Shown here: positions 1 through 8,374 of the stretch, piece by piece
Layout of the letters: every line of letters starts with the position of its first letter
How positions within the stretch are numbered: position 1 is the stretch's first letter
Assembly: GCF_040219335.1 (NCBI RefSeq)
Contig: NZ_JAVJSQ010000044.1
Span: 1 to 64,000 of the forward strand
Direction: 5' to 3'
DNA: 64,000 nt
DNA from: Gimesia sp.
GTDB lineage: Bacteria; Planctomycetota; Planctomycetia; Planctomycetales; Planctomycetaceae
Translations under genes and position numbers: made by a program
The notes under the pieces: model-generated
Database searches by the model: none
What the model saw: the letters and a program-made list of their open reading frames with translations, nothing else
Told to the model about the DNA's origin: nothing

Positions 1-173
1 GCAATCGCTCGAAAACAATCTGCACTGAATTCGCCGGACATGAAGCCTCGCCGCCTGTTCTGATGGATGTCTATCTCGGGTGAAGTACAAAATCCCCGAC
101 AGGGAATGTTCTTCAAAGCTCATTCCATTTTAACCGGCGGCGGGCAATTGAATAGAGACGATTCGATCAGATT

Positions 174-323
174 CTACATCAGTGCCTGCAACAGGATCGC
201 AAGCAGAATCACCAGGAAGAGGATCACCTGCCCTAATACATCCTCCCGATCCGCCTGTGCAGGCAACCGTGGAGGAGTGAATGGAACCAGCCGAGGAGTC
301 TGTTTGTTTAATAAATTGCGCAT
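174..323 (-). CDS. Possible small single-pass membrane protein (49 aa)
   Basis: This is a short open frame not recognised as any family. It begins with a basic, Pro-rich N-terminus and ends in one strongly hydrophobic stretch of about 18 residues (VLGQVILFLVILLAILLQ), as in a tail-anchored small protein. The frame stays open upstream to about position 440. I chose the ATG at 323 because a purine-rich AAAGGG lies about 8 bases ahead of it, and because the upstream part reads like non-coding sequence. Coding potential is uncertain at this length. Positions 1-173 hold nothing I can support. Confidence 0.35.
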   Translation of the reverse strand: MRNLLNKQTPRLVPFTPPRLPAQADREDVLGQVILFLVILLAILLQALM

Positions 324-622
324 TGCGGTGCCCTTTCGTAATGGAAACCATGAGGCACCTCGAGGTGTTTGCCGGACTAGAGGAAGCAAACAGCATGCCA
401 GTTGGTCTACGGTGAGTACTGTTCCTGACGCACTCATCACTTAGGACTGATGCGATCTTCAAGAGGAACCGAGAAGTGTCAGCCGGGCGCGACGCTGTCA
501 CCTGCAGTTCACATCCGGTCTCCCTTGAAACGCATCTCTGACAAGTCGGTATTCCTGTTCGCCCGGTTTGGCATGCGCTTTGCCTTTCTTCTCCTGCGGC
601 AGATCAATTTTTAAGGAGGATC

Positions 623-759
623 ACCATGGTGTGCCGTCTGGATGAGCGAGAGACAGGCTTGTACTGGGCCTGATTCTAACCTGCGGCGCACCATGGTCTG
701 TTTTGCCTTCCGGCTGCAACCATCAACGTGGGGCAACACTGTCAACGGCAGTTGACAGT
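623..759 (+). promoter_or_regulatory. Structured leader: long-range stem over the leader start plus a perfect hairpin
   Basis: Two inverted repeats lie in the leader of the 790-1101 gene. Arm 623-636 (ACCATGGTGTGCCG) pairs with 684-697 (CGGCGCACCATGGT) over 14 bp with one G-U, and would sequester the start codon at 626. Downstream, 738-746 and 751-759 form a perfect 9-bp stem (ACTGTCAAC/GTTGACAGT) with a GGCA loop. Neither is followed by a T-run, so these look more like translational control or mRNA-stability structures than terminators. Function is inferred only. Confidence 0.4.
626..673 (+). CDS. Candidate 15-codon leader ORF with consensus Shine-Dalgarno
   Basis: A near-perfect ribosome-binding site (AAGGAGGA at 613-620) sits 6 bases before an ATG at 626. 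That ATG opens a frame of only 15 codons (MVCRLDERETGLYWA) ending at TGA 671-673. Such a strong site in front of so short a frame, followed by hairpins and then a real gene at 790, is the arrangement of a leader peptide or translational-coupling device. No run of identical regulatory codons is seen. It may instead be a chance or decayed start. Confidence 0.3.
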   Translation: MVCRLDERETGLYWA

Positions 760-789
760 CCGCTCCTCACTCAAGCGAACGGGAATGAC

Positions 790-1101
790 ATGTCAAACAA
801 TGGATTGGCGACGGATTCCATCACACTGACGAAATCAAGACTGGAGGAACTGCTGAAAGACACGCAATTTCTGCAGCTCACCTGCCAACAGGATCGGGAA
901 CGGATCTCGATCACGGGACACCTCAAAACGTATTACGCGTTGCAGGTTTTATTAACGGCAATCAGTCTGCAGCAATCCGATCCGGAAGCTGTCGCGATTG
1001 CTCTGCAGGTCACTGTTGGTGCAGCACAGACTCAATTCGAGACACACTTTTCTAAACGGGAACATCAACATGATCAGCAACTCTCGTCAGGTCACTGTTA
1101 A
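790..1101 (+). CDS. Small hypothetical protein (103 aa), helical
   Basis: I do not recognise this protein. It is predicted to be mostly helical, with a charged N-terminal part (TLTKSRLEELLKDTQFLQL) and a hydrophobic middle (YYALQVLLTAISLQ). The C-terminus is His/Gln-rich (KREHQHDQQLSSGHC). The frame is open from 703, but ATG 790 (MSNNGLATDS) gives the more natural start. Its 3' end overlaps the hemerythrin-like gene by 32 bases, which suggests translational coupling and a common role. The reading frame continues well past the start of the next gene, so the overlap is real if both genes are. Confidence 0.5.
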   Translation: MSNNGLATDSITLTKSRLEELLKDTQFLQLTCQQDRERISITGHLKTYYALQVLLTAISLQQSDPEAVAIALQVTVGAAQTQFETHFSKREHQHDQQLSSGHC

Positions 1102-1585
1102 TGCTGCTTTTCTCAAAGAGATCAAAGAGGATAACCTCAGGCTCTACAATCTCATGGAAAATCTGCGTACTTTCTGGCTGGTTCCTGATCCGTTGACACT
1201 CAAACCGGAATGGTTCAGCGTGCTCATCAACGAACTGAGAGACCAACTGGCGATGCATTTCGCCTTGGAAGGCACCTTCGGCTATTTCGATCATGCAGAC
1301 CAGGTTGACGCCATCACCGCTGCTGAGTCACAGCGGCTGAGAGATCAGCATGAAGATTTATACCTCGAAATCGCATCGATCGCCGAGCAGGTTGAAGAGG
1401 CGTTATACCCGCAATGGAATCAAACCACTTACGCGGCACAGATCGAACGTTTTGATCAGTTCTATCAGAAGTTTCAGCAACACGAATCGGCAGAATTCGA
1501 TCTGATCATGTCAGCTTCCTACGAAAATTTTAAGCGGATGTATCATTCAGGCGTTTCCAGTAAAGCATACTCGGCGCGCTGGTGA
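1070..1585 (+). CDS. Hemerythrin-like HHE-domain protein
   Basis: This 171-aa protein reads as a hemerythrin/HHE cation-binding four-helix bundle. The expected pattern of His and acidic residues on successive helices is present: an MHFALEGTFGYF segment near residue 65, LRDQHEDLYLEIASIAEQVE near residue 90, and KFQQHESAEFDLIM near residue 135. Proteins of this family bind a di-iron centre and act in oxygen, NO or iron sensing and storage. ATG 1070 (MISNSRQ) is preferred because the upstream extension is low-complexity and lies inside the previous gene. It sits between a small hypothetical gene and an HPF-like gene, so a stress-response group is likely. Individual iron ligands were not fully verified. 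Confidence 0.75.
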   Translation: MISNSRQVTVNAAFLKEIKEDNLRLYNLMENLRTFWLVPDPLTLKPEWFSVLINELRDQLAMHFALEGTFGYFDHADQVDAITAAESQRLRDQHEDLYLEIASIAEQVEEALYPQWNQTTYAAQIERFDQFYQKFQQHESAEFDLIMSASYENFKRMYHSGVSSKAYSARW

Positions 1586-1664
1586 CAGAACTCCTGATCC
1601 ACTGCACCATCGAGAATCACTTCAATCGTTGAAACCGTTGTTCTCTTTCCCAAAGGATTTTCCA

Positions 1665-2033
1665 ATGAGAAACTATGATTTTGAATGTGTCGCCACACAG
1701 ATCAATTGTGGTCCCGGAACCAGAGAGTACATCGAACGCGAGTGGGACAAGGCCGTCAATCGCGTCGAAAGCTGGATCAAAACGGTCCGCATCTGCATTA
1801 CAGACATCAACGGACCGAAAGGAGGCATCAATCAGCGCTGTCGTATTGTCCTGCAGACCCGAGTCGGCGCGCCGATTGTCGTGCAGGAAACCCGCGAACG
1901 ACTCTCATCGGCAATCAATGTCGCCATCAGACGTTCCGTTCATACATTAAAACGGAAAATTTCTAAAAAACGTGATCAGAAAAAACAGCCTGTGCACATT
2001 GAGACACAACAGGACGCAGAAGGATTGAGTTAA
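1665..2033 (+). CDS. HPF/RaiA-family ribosome-associated protein
   Basis: This 122-aa protein resembles the short hibernation-factor/RaiA (S30AE) fold that binds the 30S subunit and stalls ribosomes under stress. The family pattern is a beta-strand/helix N-terminus, then DINGPKGGINQRCRIVLQT and an amphipathic helix (ETRERLSSAINVAIRRSV), followed by a very basic tail (LKRKISKKRDQKKQ) suited to rRNA binding. The long C-terminal dimerisation domain of long HPF is absent. ATG 1665 follows an AAAGGA site at about -9. The gene is followed by a hairpin terminator (2069-2099). Planctomycetes often carry such short RaiA-like proteins beside other stress genes. Confidence 0.72.
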   Translation: MRNYDFECVATQINCGPGTREYIEREWDKAVNRVESWIKTVRICITDINGPKGGINQRCRIVLQTRVGAPIVVQETRERLSSAINVAIRRSVHTLKRKISKKRDQKKQPVHIETQQDAEGLS

Positions 2034-2061
2034 ATCAAAGATATCCGTCTCACTGATTGAA

Positions 2062-2120
2062 ATCCGGAAAGTGAATGAGCTATGCTAGAACATTCACTTC
2101 TCTGGATTTTATTTTCTTAT
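2062..2120 (+). terminator. Probable rho-independent terminator after the HPF-like gene
   Basis: A perfect 9-bp stem, AAGTGAATG (2069-2077) with CATTCACTT (2091-2099), has a 13-base loop. It is extended by partial CC/GG pairing outside and followed by a T-rich tract (GGATTTTATTTTCTTA). It separates the HPF-like gene from the STAS gene. Confidence 0.6.
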
Positions 2121-2160
2121 GTTATATCTGTAGTGGACCAGTGGAGATTGAGCTCAAATC

Positions 2161-2529
2161 ATGTCTGAAAAGTATGAAATATTCGAGGTAGAAACCATTG
2201 CCTCGAATCTGATCGTGATTCCCCAGGGATCGGCCTTGCAGTTCCTGTATAGCAACATCCAGATTGAATCCAATAAAATCCTGGCCCTGCTGAATGCACG
2301 TGATATTTCCAATGTGATCATCGATCTCAATCGGGTGGAATATCTGGATTCGATCATCATCAGCTGTCTCATCCGTCTCCTGCAACAGGCGAAACAGTCC
2401 GGCGGTCAAGCTGTCTTCTGCAACGCCTGTGATAACATGCAGTACATTCTCCAGAGTATCAAACTGGGAACGCTTTGGCCGCTGTTCGACACTCGGGAAG
2501 AAGCCCTCATGAACCTCAGCTCGCATTAA
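2161..2529 (+). CDS. STAS-domain anti-sigma-factor antagonist-like protein
   Basis: This is a 122-aa single STAS domain. It has the characteristic beta-strand (NVIIDLNRVEYLDSIIISCL), a helix (IRLLQQAKQSGG) and the strand AVFCNA. In RsbV/SpoIIAA proteins a Ser after the Asp is phosphorylated by an anti-sigma kinase; here Ser follows Asp in LDSIIIS, so a phosphorylatable site may be kept. Such proteins take part in partner-switching control with a SpoIIE-type phosphatase. The stump of one lies immediately downstream on the opposite strand, consistent with a former partner-switch pair. No clear Shine-Dalgarno is seen. Confidence 0.8.
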   Translation: MSEKYEIFEVETIASNLIVIPQGSALQFLYSNIQIESNKILALLNARDISNVIIDLNRVEYLDSIIISCLIRLLQQAKQSGGQAVFCNACDNMQYILQSIKLGTLWPLFDTREEALMNLSSH

Positions 2530-2750
2530 GCCTTTTCTGTCCTGCGAAAGTAATGCTTCAACGTCCGAAACGGGGCTGCCAGGTTATCGTACAGCGAAAT
2601 ACGCTCATTGTTGCGCTGGAACAGCATCAAAGAGATATCATCGGCGGCGTTAATCCGCTCCTGGTCCGGATCCAGCCGCTGAAGCAGTTCCGGAATCAGA
2701 CGCTCTGGCTGACTGCAGTCGAGCTGTGAAGGACTATCTATTTTGACCTT
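2526..2750 (-). pseudogene. C-terminal remnant of a SpoIIE/PP2C-type phosphatase
   Basis: Reading the - strand gives 74 residues from just after a TGA (2751-2753) to a stop at 2526-2528. They contain QPERLIPELLQRL and DDISLMLFQRNNERISL, which match the end of a SpoIIE/RsbU PP2C domain (the metal-binding DD before the last beta-strand). The catalytic N-terminal part is absent. The stop overlaps the STAS stop in a convergent arrangement. The gene was therefore cut, and the next 1.2 kb holds no gene, marking a rearrangement point left of the defence locus. Assignment is from one motif and the STAS neighbour only. Confidence 0.5.
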
Positions 2751-3256
2751 TCAGGAGCGAACACGCGTAGGTTGCTCTCTTGCCCTCCTGTTTATCACAA
2801 CATTCCAGACATTTTCGCGCGAGTACTCGCATCTGGAAATAGTCAAATAATTTCAGCAACGAAGTGCAGGACATCATTGTCATCAGAACTGACTGTACCA
2901 GAGTGGGACACCGATGTCGGGATGAAGTCGCTGTTGGTAATAACAAACCGCACATGGCCATAGCTTAGGGAGCTCATGCGTCTATACTATCGAGTAGCTC
3001 AAAATATTTGTGGCAGTTTTGTGGCATTCATATATGACTGAAAAGAATCAACGCCTGATAATAGTTCTTGACGAATGACAGAATAAGTCTATCATAATAG
3101 TCTCATACACATGGTAAGCACGGCAGCAAATCGGCAGTCAGAGAATCCCCCTCTCTCCGCTTACTCCCAAAAAACACGGGATCGACCTCAATCGATTCCG
3201 TGTTTTTTTACGCCTCGTAAATCCCCACCCCTCTCAGCACAACCACCTCACAATCT
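2751..3256. other. Gene-poor border with tRNA-Ser-like 3' end and paired TTGTGGCA sites
   Basis: No credible gene is seen here. TTGTGGCA occurs twice, at 3008-3015 and 3019-3026, one helical turn (11 bp) apart, like arm-type recombinase sites. At 3143-3160 the segment GAATCCCCCTCTCTCCGC resembles the T-loop-to-acceptor end of many tRNA-Ser genes. Upstream of it the tRNA pattern stops, and a strong terminator follows at 3169-3208. This is the expected look of an attachment site left by an integrase that targets a tRNA 3' end. No integrase gene or intact tRNA-Ser lies in the window, so this is a suggestion only. Confidence 0.35.
3169..3208 (+). terminator. Strong hairpin terminator (possibly bidirectional)
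   Basis: AAAAAACACGGGATCGA (3169-3185) pairs with TCGATTCCGTGTTTTTT (3192-3208) over 17 positions with one mismatch, around a 6-base loop. The T-run on the right and A-run on the left allow termination in both directions. It directly follows the tRNA-Ser-like fragment and may be that tRNA's original terminator. Confidence 0.8.
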
Positions 3257-3598
3257 CCAGCGCACTTCTGTCTCCAAAACTGAACAGACTCCCCTTGATC
3301 TGCACTTCCCGAATCATAAAGTTATGCAATTGTGCTTCGCGCGCGAGGCGGACGATGCGTGCACCGAAACCTGACTCACAAGTGACTCAGCATCACCTGA
3401 ATCGCCGTCGATTTTTCCAGTTTTTCACCGGAACATCCACCACCGGTTCCCTCTGTCTCGTAACTTTTCAAATCATTTCGGAGCACTTTCAGCGAATTTC
3501 GCAGCACACTCACCCGGAAGTCACTGCACATTGAGAGCATTTCACGCTGCGCGCAATCCCCAATTCCGCTTGACCCCCTCACGCCGATCCGCAAAATC
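3257..3598 (+). repeat. 342-bp long direct repeat, copy A
   Basis: This segment recurs at 35762-36103 in the same orientation, offset exactly 32,505 bp. By hand count there are about 26 mismatches and no gaps (about 92% identity); the first 67 bases are identical. Weaker similarity continues to about 3735 (shared GCAACCGCAC and AATCTGAACA blocks). On the - strand one frame conserved between copies reads GARIVRLAREAQLHNF, then MIREVQIKGSLFSFGD; it is short, lacks a start, and is of unknown origin. No transposase, terminal inverted repeats or target duplication are seen. From 3599 to 3964, between the repeat and pglW, there is no gene. The copies enclose BREX, the channel, the transporter and the sulfatase. 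Confidence 0.9.
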
Positions 3599-3964
3599 AA
3601 TCCAGTCATCACAACCCCGACAATCCAACACGTATCAGACAGGCAAACACCATCCCCACAGTCTCAATACGAACAGCAGAGATTTTACGCAACCGCACAG
3701 ACAGCGAAATCTGAACACCCCGCACCAGTCGCGTCACTTTATTTTAGCACCGTTCACATTACACGGGGGCCTGCTCCGACAGCCGTGAAAAACAGCTCGC
3801 AGAGAGCTTCCCGCCGATTGAAAACCGCCCCCTGAATTGGTAAGGTGAGGTGTAAATCTGTACGAGCGTATTCCTGATTCAAGAGACCATTTCGCACGCA
3901 GGATCCTCTCTGAACACACACTTACTCACCATCGATCTGACGGATAGCGGGCTCAACTTCAATA

Positions 3965-6900
3965 ATGGCAGAGGCAGACAACTGGACTACGGTTACTGAA
4001 TCAAAGTTTCCCTGGGAACGGGAAGCACTGGACTTCGTACGCAGCCAGTTTCCCGAGTTCGCCCCCTACCGCGCCTGGTCTAATTTCGAATTCATCGCCG
4101 ATGATGGCAGCGTCAACGAGGTCGACCTCCTCGTCTTCTCCCCCATGGGCTTCTTCCTCGTCGAAATCAAAAGTCGCCCCGGGCGCCTCCGCGGGGATGC
4201 CGGCACCTGGACCTGGGAAAAAGAGGGCAAGCGGGCCACCGTCGATAACCCGCTCATCGCCACCAACCTCAAAGCCAAACGGCTCAGCTCACTCCTGCAG
4301 AAACAGAAGGCACTCAAAAAGAAAGGCCGCCTCCCCTATCTGGAAGCACTCGTCTTCTGCTCCGCCACCGAACTCCACTGCGAACTCACCGGCAACGCCC
4401 GCGCCCGCGTCTGCCTCCGCGACAAACCCGCCACCGACGACCGCCCCGAACGGCCTGGCATCATGGCGGCCCTCATCAATCGCGAGTGTCCCGGCCTCGA
4501 TAAGCACCCCCGCGGCACACACGATACCCCCATGTCGAATGCCATCGGTCAGGCCCTCAACCAGGCCGGTGTCCGTCCCTCGCAGAAAAGCCGCAAAGTC
4601 GGCGACTACCTCCTGAAACAAATCATCGGCGCGGGACCCAAATACCAGGACTGGAGCGCCCAGCACTCACAACTCGAAAATTCCCGCCGCCGCGTCCGTC
4701 TCTACCTCGTTCACAATGAAGCCAACGCGGATGATCGCGCAAGTGTCCAGCGGGCCGCACTCCGCGAATTCCAGATCCTCGAAAACCTCGAGCACCCCGG
4801 CATCCTCCGCGTCTTCAACTTCACCGAACACGAACTCGGGCCGGCACTCCTCTTCGAGCACGACCCCCTCAGCCTCCGTCTCGATCACTATCTCGCGCAG
4901 CAGAAAGACCAGCTCAGCATCGAAACCCAGATCGACCTCGTCCGCCAGCTCGCCGAGGTCGTCAAATATGCCCACGAGAAAAAAATCGTCCACCGCGGAC
5001 TCTCACCGCAAAGCGTCCTTGTTACCCGCATCAACACCGGGCACCCCCGTTTGAAAATCTTTAACTGGCAGCTCAGCTACCGCGAAAGTACCACTTCCAC
5101 CGAAGTCTCGCGGCATTTCACTGCCACTTCACACGTTGATCGCCTGGTGGAAGACGCCGCCACCGCCTATCTCGCACCCGAGTCACTCGCCGATGCCCAG
5201 GCCGGACTGGGAGAACACCTCGACGTCTTCTCCCTTGGGGCCATCGCCTACCAGATCTTCTCCGGCGTCGCTCCCGCAGCCAGTGCCCTGGAACTCGGTG
5301 AAAAACTCCGCGGCACCAGTGGCCTGCAGATCAGCGCCGTCCTCAACGGCGCCAGCGAATGGCTCCAGGAAATGGTCCGCTCCGCTACCAGTCCCATCGT
5401 CCCCGACCGCACCGGCTCCGTCGACGATTTCCTCGAATCGCTCGACCTCGTCGAGAACGAACTCACCTCACCCGAGCACGAACTGCTCGACGATCCCACT
5501 CACGCGCAGATCGGCGACACCCTCCCCGGCGGCTTCAAAGTCGTCCGCCGCCTCGGCCGTGGTGCCTGCTCCGTCGCACTCCTCGTCGAGAACGATCAGC
5601 AGGACTTCATCCTCAAAGTCGCCAGCGATCCGGAACACAACGACCGCGTCGCCGCCGAGGCTGAACTCCTCGCGCGGGAAGAAATGCGGAACACGAACAT
5701 CGTACACTTTGTCGAGTCGCTGCAGCTCGGTAACCACGTCGGCTTCCTCATGCGGCCCGTCTACACCGAGCGGGGCAAACGCCTCATTGAAACACTCGGG
5801 CAGCGGCTCCGCAAAGACGGGCGGCTGCACATCGATCTGCTCCAGCGGTTCGGCGATGACCTGCTCCAGGTCGTCAATCACCTTGAAGAACAGGGCATCC
5901 CCCACCGCGACATCAAGCCCGATAACATCGCCGTCGGCATGGTCGGACGCGGCAGCAAACTGCACCTCGTCCTCTTCGATTTCTCGCTCTCACGTACCCC
6001 CGCCGAGAACATCCGGGCCGGCACCACCGGCTACCTCGATCCGCTGCTCCCCCTCCGCGATCCCACCTCCCCCCGCTGGGACCTGCACGCGGAACGCTAC
6101 GCCGCCGCCGTCACACTCTACGAACTCGCCACCGGCACACTCCCCGTCTGGGGCGATGGCGTCACCTCTCCCAGTCACCTGCCTGCAGGTACTGAAATCA
6201 CCATCGACGCCGAACTGTTTGACCCCGCCCTGCGCGAAGCACTTACCGAGTTCTTCACCCAGGCCTTCCGCCGCAACATCGACCAGCGCTTCGACAACGC
6301 GGAAGAAATGCTCCGCGCCTGGCGCAACTGTTTTGCCGGCATCGATGAACCCGGCGCCCTCTCCGATCACGCTGATGAATCCCGGCTCCAGGACCTCCTC
6401 GCCGAGGCTGACTTCGAAACGCACATCCCCGAACTCGGTCTGGGCTCGCGCTCCACCAACGCCCTCGACCGCGCGAACATCCTCACCGTCGAAGACCTGC
6501 TCACCGTCCCCATGCGACGACTGATGCGTCTCCGCGGCGTCGGTAATAAAACCCGTCGCGAAATTACCTCCGCAGTCAAAATTCTCCGCGCCCGCCTGGG
6601 CAAACCGGATCGCGAGCCCGGCCCCCTCGCCGAACCCGAGACCACCGAAACCGAATCCATCGACATCGCCGCGCTCAGCGTCGACCTGCTCGTCAGCCGA
6701 CTGCTCAAAGTCGGCGCCCGCGACGGAGAGACCTTCCAGCGCAGCGTCCGTCTCCTGCTCGGCCTCGATCCTGCACTCGACAATCCCTGGCCCAGCCAGG
6801 CCGATCTCGCGCGCGAACTCAATGTCAGCCGGGCCCGACCCGGACAGGTCGTCCTTAAACTGCAACAGCGCTGGGAAAAAGATCCCGCGCTCACGCGGGT

Positions 6901-8194
6901 CCGCGACGATCTCCTGGAAATCCTGACCGCGCAGGCCGGCGTCATGTCCCTCCGCGAACTGGCCGAAGCCCTCATCGTCGCCCGCGGCTCCTCCGAGGAA
7001 GACCCGCAGCGCACCACCAACGCCATCGCCGTCATCCGGGCCGCCGTCGAAGTCGAACGCTCCACCGCCGATCCTCGCTTCCTCGTCCGCCGTGAAAAAC
7101 AGCAAATCTTTATCGCCACCGATGCCGAACTCGTCACCTGGGCCCGCAAGCTCGGCGCCCTCGCCGATCAACTCGCCCAGGCCGATCCGCTGCTCGCCCC
7201 CACCCGCGTCCTCGAACGTCTCCAGGAAATTACGCCCCCCGACGATCAGCTCGTCTCGGAAACCCGGCTCGTCCGCCTTGCCGCGGAAGTCTCGGAACAG
7301 GCGGCCCTCTCCAGCCGACAGGAACTCTATCCCCGCGGTATGGAAGCGGTGCGTGCGCTGAAACTGTCGCAAGGTGCCCTCCTGGGACAGAAATCGATGA
7401 CCGTCGCCCAGATTCAGGATCGCGTCGCCGGTCGCTACCCCGATGCCAGTCCGCTCCCCGGGCGACCACAGCTCAACACGCTCCTCGAGCAGGCCGGCTT
7501 CGAACTTGAATGGGTCGACGGCAGCGACGGACTCCCCGGCGTCTTCACCAGCCGCGCGCCGCACCAGATCACCCTCACCAGCAGCGGCACCTCCCGGTCG
7601 CGTCGTTCCTCACTCCCCGGCGATCCGGGCGACATCACCCCCGAACTCGCCGACGCCCGTCAGTTTGAAGAGCGTCTGCAGCGGAACCTCCGCGAAGGAG
7701 CCTTCCTCACCCTGCTGGTCAACCCCCGCGAATTCGATCGGGCGCTCGCCGAACTCACCCGCCACTTCCCGCTGGAACTGGTCGACCTCGAAGGACTGCT
7801 CATCGAAGCCCTCAAAGAAACCGCCAGCCAGGCCGGCGTCAATTGGGAACTCGTCCTGCAGACCGATGCCCTCCCGCAGTCCGGCGACTGGGACAAACTC
7901 AAACTGCTCGTCAGTCGGGCGCTGCCGAAAGTGGAACAACAGCTCCAGGCCGCCGACAAAACCATGCTCATGATCTACCCCGGTCTGCTCGCCCGCTACG
8001 ATCAGATGGACCTGCTCAGCCGCCTCTCGCAACAGGTCGGCCGCACGAACGGCATCCCCGGACTCTGGCTTCTGCTCCCCGGCGAAAACCAGGCCTTCAT
8101 CGACGGCAAACCGGTCCCCCTCATCGGCCCCGGACAACGCACCCGCATCCCCAACAGCTGGCTGCGGAATATACATAGAGAGGACCATTCATGA
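3965..8194 (+). CDS. pglW: BREX type 2 PglW: NERD nuclease-like domain plus tandem kinase domains
   Basis: PglW (1409 aa) is the Ser/Thr kinase component of type 2 BREX (Pgl) phage defence. Residues 5-110 form a NERD domain with the PD-(D/E)XK-like pattern NEVDLLVF (about 50) and VEIKS (about 65). A first kinase-like domain (about 215-500) is degenerate: HRGLSPQS near 343 replaces HRDLKPxN, and the DFG position reads NWQ. A second kinase domain (about 520-810) keeps GRGACSV (about 530), the ATP Lys in ILKVAS, HRDIKPDN (about 646) and DFS (about 670). A helix-hairpin-helix-like stretch follows near 850 (MRLRGVGNKTRREI), then a long C-terminal region without recognised motifs. The gene opens the locus, and its ATG follows AATA with no obvious ribosome site. 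Length and domain order fit PglW well. Confidence 0.92.
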   Translation: MAEADNWTTVTESKFPWEREALDFVRSQFPEFAPYRAWSNFEFIADDGSVNEVDLLVFSPMGFFLVEIKSRPGRLRGDAGTWTWEKEGKRATVDNPLIATNLKAKRLSSLLQKQKALKKKGRLPYLEALVFCSATELHCELTGNARARVCLRDKPATDDRPERPGIMAALINRECPGLDKHPRGTHDTPMSNAIGQALNQAGVRPSQKSRKVGDYLLKQIIGAGPKYQDWSAQHSQLENSRRRVRLYLVHNEANADDRASVQRAALREFQILENLEHPGILRVFNFTEHELGPALLFEHDPLSLRLDHYLAQQKDQLSIETQIDLVRQLAEVVKYAHEKKIVHRGLSPQSVLVTRINTGHPRLKIFNWQLSYRESTTSTEVSRHFTATSHVDRLVEDAATAYLAPESLADAQAGLGEHLDVFSLGAIAYQIFSGVAPAASALELGEKLRGTSGLQISAVLNGASEWLQEMVRSATSPIVPDRTGSVDDFLESLDLVENELTSPEHELLDDPTHAQIGDTLPGGFKVVRRLGRGACSVALLVENDQQDFILKVASDPEHNDRVAAEAELLAREEMRNTNIVHFVESLQLGNHVGFLMRPVYTERGKRLIETLGQRLRKDGRLHIDLLQRFGDDLLQVVNHLEEQGIPHRDIKPDNIAVGMVGRGSKLHLVLFDFSLSRTPAENIRAGTTGYLDPLLPLRDPTSPRWDLHAERYAAAVTLYELATGTLPVWGDGVTSPSHLPAGTEITIDAELFDPALREALTEFFTQAFRRNIDQRFDNAEEMLRAWRNCFAGIDEPGALSDHADESRLQDLLAEADFETHIPELGLGSRSTNALDRANILTVEDLLTVPMRRLMRLRGVGNKTRREITSAVKILRARLGKPDREPGPLAEPETTETESIDIAALSVDLLVSRLLKVGARDGETFQRSVRLLLGLDPALDNPWPSQADLARELNVSRARPGQVVLKLQQRWEKDPALTRVRDDLLEILTAQAGVMSLRELAEALIVARGSSEEDPQRTTNAIAVIRAAVEVERSTADPRFLVRREKQQIFIATDAELVTWARKLGALADQLAQADPLLAPTRVLERLQEITPPDDQLVSETRLVRLAAEVSEQAALSSRQELYPRGMEAVRALKLSQGALLGQKSMTVAQIQDRVAGRYPDASPLPGRPQLNTLLEQAGFELEWVDGSDGLPGVFTSRAPHQITLTSSGTSRSRRSSLPGDPGDITPELADARQFEERLQRNLREGAFLTLLVNPREFDRALAELTRHFPLELVDLEGLLIEALKETASQAGVNWELVLQTDALPQSGDWDKLKLLVSRALPKVEQQLQAADKTMLMIYPGLLARYDQMDLLSRLSQQVGRTNGIPGLWLLLPGENQAFIDGKPVPLIGPGQRTRIPNSWLRNIHREDHS

Positions 8195-8325
8195 ACCCGC
8201 AGTACAGTCCCGACGTAAAAAAAGGAGGCCCTCGAGCCCCCCTTCTGTTCTTCCAATACCACATTGGTTTTACTCCTTGTTATTATCCTTTAATAATCCA
8301 GCAATTTGCAGCAAGATTTGGATGA
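8191..8325 (+). CDS. Possible 44-aa ORF overlapping the pglW stop
   Basis: The last four bases of pglW (ATGA, 8191-8194) also start a 44-codon frame, the overlap style used between several genes of this locus. The peptide begins MNPQYSPDVKKGG and ends in a hydrophobic, aromatic stretch. An imperfect GC-rich stem (GGAGGC/GCCCCC near 8224-8241) preceded by A7 and followed by a pyrimidine tract lies inside it, so this DNA may instead be a weak terminator after pglW. No family is recognised. Confidence 0.22.
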   Translation: MNPQYSPDVKKGGPRAPLLFFQYHIGFTPCYYPLIIQQFAARFG

Positions 8326-8374
8326 TCATCAATAATATCGTTGGGTCTTTCATTTCTAAAAAATCCTCAAATAA

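Noticed and set aside
2734-2961. Small - strand frame near the phosphatase stump
   Set aside because: Composition is not protein-like and it has no ribosome site; it lies in the rearranged border region.
3257-3598. Insertion sequence in the repeated segment
   Set aside because: No transposase, no terminal inverted repeats and no target-site duplication could be found; kept only as a repeat.
5136-6524. Long + strand open frame (462 codons) inside pglW
   Set aside because: It is Ser/Pro/Thr-rich low-complexity sequence in a shifted frame of a GC-rich gene; pglW has full kinase motifs in its own frame.
5990-7564. Long - strand open frame (524 codons) opposite pglW
   Set aside because: Gly/Glu/Asp-rich antisense shadow caused by the C-rich third positions of pglW; no motifs.
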